Part shown: positions 62,959 through 64,000 of the stretch, in pieces
How the letters are laid out: every line of letters starts with the position of its first letter
Position numbering within the stretch: the stretch's first letter is position 1
NCBI GenBank assembly: GCA_030278955.1
Contig: JAOANR010000012.1
Span: forward strand, 1,081,858-1,145,857
DNA: 64,000 nt
Origin: Hygrophila difformis
Lineage: Eukaryota; Streptophyta; Magnoliopsida; Lamiales; Acanthaceae
Reading direction: 5' to 3'
Notes under the pieces: model-generated
Told to the model about the DNA's origin: nothing
The model's database searches: none
Seen by the model: the letters and a program-made list of their open reading frames with translations, nothing else
Position numbers and translations under genes: made by a program

Positions 62959-63338
62959 CACGACAAAACTTAAGAGTAATTCATAACTAGATGTGTATTT
63001 CCCAAAGTTGCATTTTATAGAAAACTTTTATCGTGTTACCTATTAATTTTAATTTCCTTCAATCGGTCACAGGTATTTATTCTTGATCTCCACTTGATCT
63101 CCTTAGGTCATATCTCTACATTGCAAGAATCATAGAGTTTAATTTCGTCGGGGTTCCTAAACAATCTTATTTTTGGTCCTTAATTACTGAGGTCAAATAT
63201 GGGTTAGTTCATCTTTCTCGTGACGCTTCCTTTACCGGAGTATGCTAACGGCTCTTGCTTCATTCCCTCCGTAGGGAGATAAAGATAGACTATTTAATTT
63301 AATTATTTATCCATTCTCCATATCCCAATAAGCCTAGG
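62959..63338 (-). other. G internal 3' sequence
   Basis: No ORF. AT-rich with no recognised coding domain; likely the UTR between the coding region (outside the window or lost) and the polypurine tract. Confidence 0.4.
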
Positions 63339-64000
63339 TGTAATACCCGAGAAATCGACATCAAGTTTTAAAATCCGAAGTTTAAGAATTTGATTTATTT
63401 ATCGAAATCGAATTAATTCCGAGAGAGCGGAATTAAATATTTCGGACAGTCGCGACTCGGGATAGATGCATCGAATTATCCCAACAATCTCGGATAATTC
63501 ATATTATGATTTTTAAAAGATTAAAATCATAATTTTTAAAAAAAAAAAAAAATTCGCGAGCAGGTGGCCGCGCGGAGCGCGCCACCAGCGCGCCACCCTG
63601 CTGTTATGGCGAAGTCATAACGTTTCATGCGTTTCATGTCATGAACTCGGTGATGGGTGATTCCAAACGACTCCAATTTGAATTTCAGACGTTGGAGGAT
63701 GTGTGGGGATGATTTTGGATAGGTTTTGGATGTATTAAATCCCCACAAAGTCAGCTCATGATTGGAACTTGAGCACCAAGGGGATCCTATGGAGTCATGG
63801 GGTGAGTGGGGGTTTTGGATGAGGATTGAGGGGATTAATTCGGGAGTTATGGGTTGCATTTCGTCCCCTCACATCCCTAGCATCCTATGACAGTCATTGG
63901 GCTACTCCCCACCTCTATAAATACCCTAGTCATGCCTCCATTCCACCCATTTGCACTTAAGAAGTTTCATAGTGAGAGTGGTGAGAATTCTTGAGTTGTG
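63339..64000 (+). repeat. H: start of another gypsy LTR, cut by window end
   Basis: TGTAATACCCGAG at 63339. GC island 63555-63600 with GGCCGCGCGG and GCGCGCCACC motifs as in the other U3 regions; TATAAATA promoter at 63916-63923. Continues beyond the window, so the 3' end and any internal region are unseen. Confidence 0.72.
63916..63923 (+). promoter_or_regulatory. TATA box of LTR H
   Basis: TATAAATA in CTCTATAAATACCC context; transcription expected to start about 30 nt downstream. Confidence 0.6.

Larger units (their letters stand above)
59407..63338 (-). mobile_element. G: distant long-LTR gypsy element, LTR plus internal tail
   Basis: LTR 59407-62919, then (minus-strand order) a polypurine tract and internal 3' end up to 63338, where LTR H begins. 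The left edge sits in the 288-aa ORF leader. The family differs in sequence from A-F but keeps their hairpin/polypurine design and the LTR splice pair. Coding internal region not in the window. Confidence 0.7.

Overview
This window is plant nuclear DNA, almost certainly a dicot, from a repeat-dense (heterochromatin-like) region. The evidence is a set of long-LTR Ty3/gypsy elements with initiator-Met tRNA primer sites (TGGTATCAGAGC), a Tekay/Del-type chromovirus pol with a C-terminal chromodomain, a SIRE-like Copia 3' end, a Stowaway MITE, a Helitron-like end and pararetrovirus-like ORFs. I found no intact host gene, tRNA or rRNA. Species cannot be named from the sequence.

Layout. 1-8436: element A1 (+), whose 5' LTR runs off the left edge. 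Its gag-pol is replaced by a small coiled-coil ORF and an antisense gene, followed by a remnant of integrase plus chromodomain. 8437-9303: non-LTR sequence with a gene-like C/T-rich stretch. 9304-45769: a nest of insertions resolved by target-site duplications (TSDs). Element E (-) is split by solo LTR D (+, 11591-41462, TSD CTTTT). D is split by chromovirus A2 (-, 11711-38538, TSD GAAAC). A2 carries B (-, 13310-20841, TSD TTACG) in its 3' LTR and C (+, 24381-32773, TSD GTTAT) in its pol gene. B carries a Stowaway MITE (18411-18600, TSD TA) in one LTR. 45770-48130: 3' end of a Copia element with an env-like/plant-transposon-domain ORF. 48131-55904: element F (+), gag only. 55905-59406: Helitron-like tail, then minus-strand ORFs and a promoter resembling an endogenous pararetrovirus. 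59407-63338: LTR and internal tail of a more distant family G (-). 63339-64000: start of another LTR, H (+).

How the parts work together. B, C and F are gag-only elements (TR-GAG type) and E has lost even gag, so they would depend on an autonomous Tekay relative for protease, reverse transcriptase and integrase. A2 once encoded these but is now broken by a frameshift, a nonsense codon, loss of the integrase core and the C insertion. All families share an RNA-level design: a GTAAGT donor and a YYYTTYCAG acceptor inside the LTR, tandem hairpins within that putative intron, and an 8-bp hairpin with a GGGA/AGGA loop just before each polypurine tract. The hairpins show compensatory changes between families. 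This shared design is the most interesting signal in the window and I could not match it to a description I know.
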